NCBI RefSeq assembly: GCF_001954275.1
Contig: NZ_MBEU01000090.1
Location: 1-33,798 of the forward strand
Length of the DNA: 33,798 bases
Source: Mycobacterium sp. IS-836
GTDB taxonomy: Bacteria; Actinomycetota; Actinomycetes; Mycobacteriales; Mycobacteriaceae
Direction: 5' to 3'
Part shown: positions 32,133-33,798 of the stretch, piece after piece
Position numbering within the stretch: the stretch's first letter is position 1
Layout: each line of letters starts with the position of its first letter
Program-made: the position numbers and the translations under genes
The notes under the pieces: generated by a model
Database searches by the model: none
Told to the model about the DNA's origin: nothing
Seen by the model: only the letters and a program-made list of their open reading frames with translations

Positions 32133-33662
32133 GTGACACTGGATCCGCGCACGCCCGTCGTCGTCGGGGTCGGGCAGTCGGCGGAACGCATCGACGACGC
32201 CTACTACCGCGCGATGTCGGGCGTGGAACTAGCCGCCGCGGCGGCGCGCGCCGCACTCGACGACTGCGGCGCCGACGTCGCCAAGGTCGCGTCGACGATC
32301 GACACCGTCGCCGGCGTAAGGCAATTCGAGATTTCCGGACCGGCCCAACCGGTGCTGGGCAAGTCGAACAACTATCCGCGGTCGGTGGCCAACCGGATCG
32401 GCGCGGACCCCGCCCGCGCCATCCTCGAAGTCGTCGGGGGTCAGGGCCCACAGCACCTGATCACCGAGCTGGCCGGCGAGATCGCCGCCGGTCGCGTCGA
32501 CGTCGCGCTGATTTTCGGCTCCGATGCCACGTCGACCACGCGCTATTTCGCCGGGGCCGACAACCGCCCGGATTTCTCCGAGACCGTCGACGGTTCGCTG
32601 GAAGACCGGGGCTACGGCCTGGAGCGACTCGTCACGCGCTACACGGTGATCCACGGCCTGGTCGACGCGCCGACGCAGTATGCGCTGCTGGAGAATGCCC
32701 GTCGCGCCGAAACCGGGCTGGGCCCAACGGAATACCTGCGTCGGATGGGCGAGCTGTTCGCGCCGTTCACCAAGGTCGCCGCGGGCAATCCGTTTGCCGC
32801 CGCGCCGGTGGAACGCAGCGTCGACGAGCTGATCACCGTGACCGAGAGCAACCGGATGATCTCCGACCCGTACCCGCGGTTGCTGGTCGCTCGCGATCAG
32901 GTCAACCAGGGCGCGGCCGCACTGATGATGTCGGTCGAGTCCGCGCGGCGGCTCGGAGTGCCGGAGGAGAACTGGGTGTACCTCCACGGCCACGCCGATC
33001 TGGAGGAACAGCCGCTGCTGGAACGCCCGGACCTCGGGCATGCACCCTCGGCCGTCATGGCGGTGCGCGAAGCGCTAGACGTGGCCGGCATCGGTATCGA
33101 CGACGTCGCCACCTTCGACCTATACAGCTGCTTTCCGGTGCCGGTGTTCAACATCTGCGACGGCATGGGCCTCGCGCCCGACGATCCACGCGGACTGACC
33201 CTGACCGGTGGGCTCCCCTTCTTCGGCGGCGCCGGCAACAATTATTCGATGCACGGTGTCGCCGAGACGGTCGCCCGAATGCGAAGCACGCCAGGGCAAT
33301 TCGGCCTCGTCGGCGCCAACGGCGGCATCTTGAGCAAGTATTCGGTCGGCGTTTACTCGACCACCCCGACGGAATGGAAGCCGGATCGCAGCGCCGCGCT
33401 GCAGGCGCAGATCGGCAGCTCGCCGACGCAGGCGGTGACCGAGGCGGCCGACGGCGCCGCCACCGTCGAGACCTACACCGTCCGGCGCGATTCCGGTCGG
33501 CTGACCGGAATCATCGTGGGCCGGCTGGACGCCGACGGCACCCGATTCCTGTCGACCACCGAGGACGCCGAGTTGATCGCGCTGCTGACCGACGGCGACC
33601 CGTTGGGGAGTCCGGTTCGGGTGCGCTCCTTCGACTACGGCAACCGCTGCTTCGTTCGCTGA
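32133..33662 (+). CDS. Thiolase-like protein lacking catalytic residues, with C-terminal extra domain
   Basis: A 509-residue member of the thiolase-fold group from GTG 32133; the open frame upstream only overlaps sucD. The N-terminal VVVGVGQSAER, the RIGADPARAILEVVGGQGPQ segment and VDVALIFGSDA follow thiolases, but the nucleophile Cys position reads GGQGPQ (about 102-107), and the usual GHP motif reads GGLPFFGGAGNNYSMHG. A normal thiolase reaction is therefore unlikely. Residues from about 435 form an extra beta-rich domain (VETYTVRRDSGRLTGIIVGR to YGNRCFV), like the OB-fold of mycobacterial thiolase-like protein TLP1. It probably binds acyl-CoA. It follows sucD after 16 bp, so it may be co-transcribed. 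Confidence 0.82.
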   Translation: MTLDPRTPVVVGVGQSAERIDDAYYRAMSGVELAAAAARAALDDCGADVAKVASTIDTVAGVRQFEISGPAQPVLGKSNNYPRSVANRIGADPARAILEVVGGQGPQHLITELAGEIAAGRVDVALIFGSDATSTTRYFAGADNRPDFSETVDGSLEDRGYGLERLVTRYTVIHGLVDAPTQYALLENARRAETGLGPTEYLRRMGELFAPFTKVAAGNPFAAAPVERSVDELITVTESNRMISDPYPRLLVARDQVNQGAAALMMSVESARRLGVPEENWVYLHGHADLEEQPLLERPDLGHAPSAVMAVREALDVAGIGIDDVATFDLYSCFPVPVFNICDGMGLAPDDPRGLTLTGGLPFFGGAGNNYSMHGVAETVARMRSTPGQFGLVGANGGILSKYSVGVYSTTPTEWKPDRSAALQAQIGSSPTQAVTEAADGAATVETYTVRRDSGRLTGIIVGRLDADGTRFLSTTEDAELIALLTDGDPLGSPVRVRSFDYGNRCFVR

Positions 33663-33728
33663 GCGCTTCCGCGCAGCGCGACACATAACCACGCACACGA
33701 CACGCCGGTTGGGCTCAAGGGGTGATTG

Positions 33729-33754
33729 CAACACTTCGTAGTTAGGAAGTGTTG
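33729..33754 (+). repeat. Perfect inverted repeat at the IS end
   Basis: CAACACTTC (33729-33737) and GAAGTGTTG (33746-33754) form a perfect 9-bp inverted repeat with an 8-nt loop, ending right at the transposase start codon. It would form a hairpin over the translation start, which could damp transposase expression from read-through transcripts. Confidence 0.7.
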
Positions 33755-33798
33755 ATGGCGGCTCATTGGTCGTTGACGTCGGTTCAGCGTCGGTTTTG
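33755..33798 (+). CDS. Transposase N terminus, partial
   Basis: From ATG 33755 the frame reads MAAHWSLTSVQRRF and is cut by the window end. GTG 33749 and TTG 33752 are in-frame alternatives. The LTxxVQRRFW-like start is reminiscent of mycobacterial IS30-family transposases, but 14 residues cannot prove it. Confidence 0.4.
   Translation, partial: MAAHWSLTSVQRRF

Larger units (their letters stand above)
33716..33798 (+). mobile_element. Left end of a probable IS30-family insertion sequence, cut by the contig end
   Basis: Directly after the thiolase-like gene the sequence changes to GGGGTGATTGCAACACTTC, which resembles terminal repeats of actinobacterial IS30-family elements, followed by an open frame whose first residues suit such transposases. 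The window ends after 83 bp, typical of assemblies that break at repeated elements. The exact left boundary is uncertain (between about 33700 and 33720). Confidence 0.5.

Overview
The window is a piece of a mycobacterial chromosome, most likely from a slow-growing non-tuberculous Mycobacterium. GC is high, and gene order follows the M. tuberculosis mntH to sucD interval (Rv0924c-Rv0952 from memory). Protein matches to that interval are close: PstS3, Ku, LigD, chorismate mutase, PGI, UvrD1 and SucCD. The left end runs into an artefactual-looking poly-C tract inside mntH. The right end stops inside what looks like an IS30-family insertion sequence. Both ends therefore look like contig ends.

Layout. 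(1) 1-2.8 kb, minus strand: an SDR oxidoreductase, a dihydrodipicolinate-reductase-like dehydrogenase and mntH, with a KstR-type operator upstream of the SDR. (2) 3.0-6.05 kb: pstS-pstC-pstA for phosphate uptake, without pstB and without the second pst cluster found here in M. tuberculosis. (3) 6.06-11.7 kb: the non-homologous end-joining genes mku (minus) and ligD (plus), split by a two-gene sugar unit (PfkB kinase and polyol dehydrogenase). (4) 11.7-17.2 kb: a FAH/metallo-beta-lactamase fusion coupled to ligD, a SAM methyltransferase, a crotonase lacking both usual glutamates, an F420-type LLM oxidoreductase behind a perfect KstR box, and a STAS/HATPase regulator. (5) 17.5-21.4 kb: an AurF-like diiron oxygenase overlapping a BVMO-like flavoprotein with a C-terminal DUF4873-like domain, divergent from cobF and a full-length Fpg/Nei-family glycosylase. 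M. tuberculosis lacks cobF and has a short Fpg-like gene here, so this looks like the undeleted form. (6) 21.4-25.4 kb: SDR, pgi, chorismate mutase with an unusual leader, and an SDR that appears extra. (7) 25.7-33.7 kb: uvrD1, a four-helix membrane protein, an M23 peptidase, a CRP-type site, sucC-sucD and a thiolase-like protein without thiolase catalytic residues.

How the genes work together. Ku, LigD and UvrD1 belong to double-strand-break repair and the Fpg-like protein to base excision repair. PstSCA imports phosphate, MntH imports manganese. SucCD and PGI are central metabolism, and the KstR boxes tie two oxidoreductase units to sterol/lipid catabolism. The best candidate for a little-described system is the diiron oxygenase plus flavoprotein/DUF4873 pair with its own palindromic operator. 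Second are the aromatic-rich small ORF and hairpin directly upstream of chorismate mutase. Several genes have a TAnnnT hexamer 6-7 nt before the start codon and no Shine-Dalgarno, the usual mycobacterial leaderless pattern.
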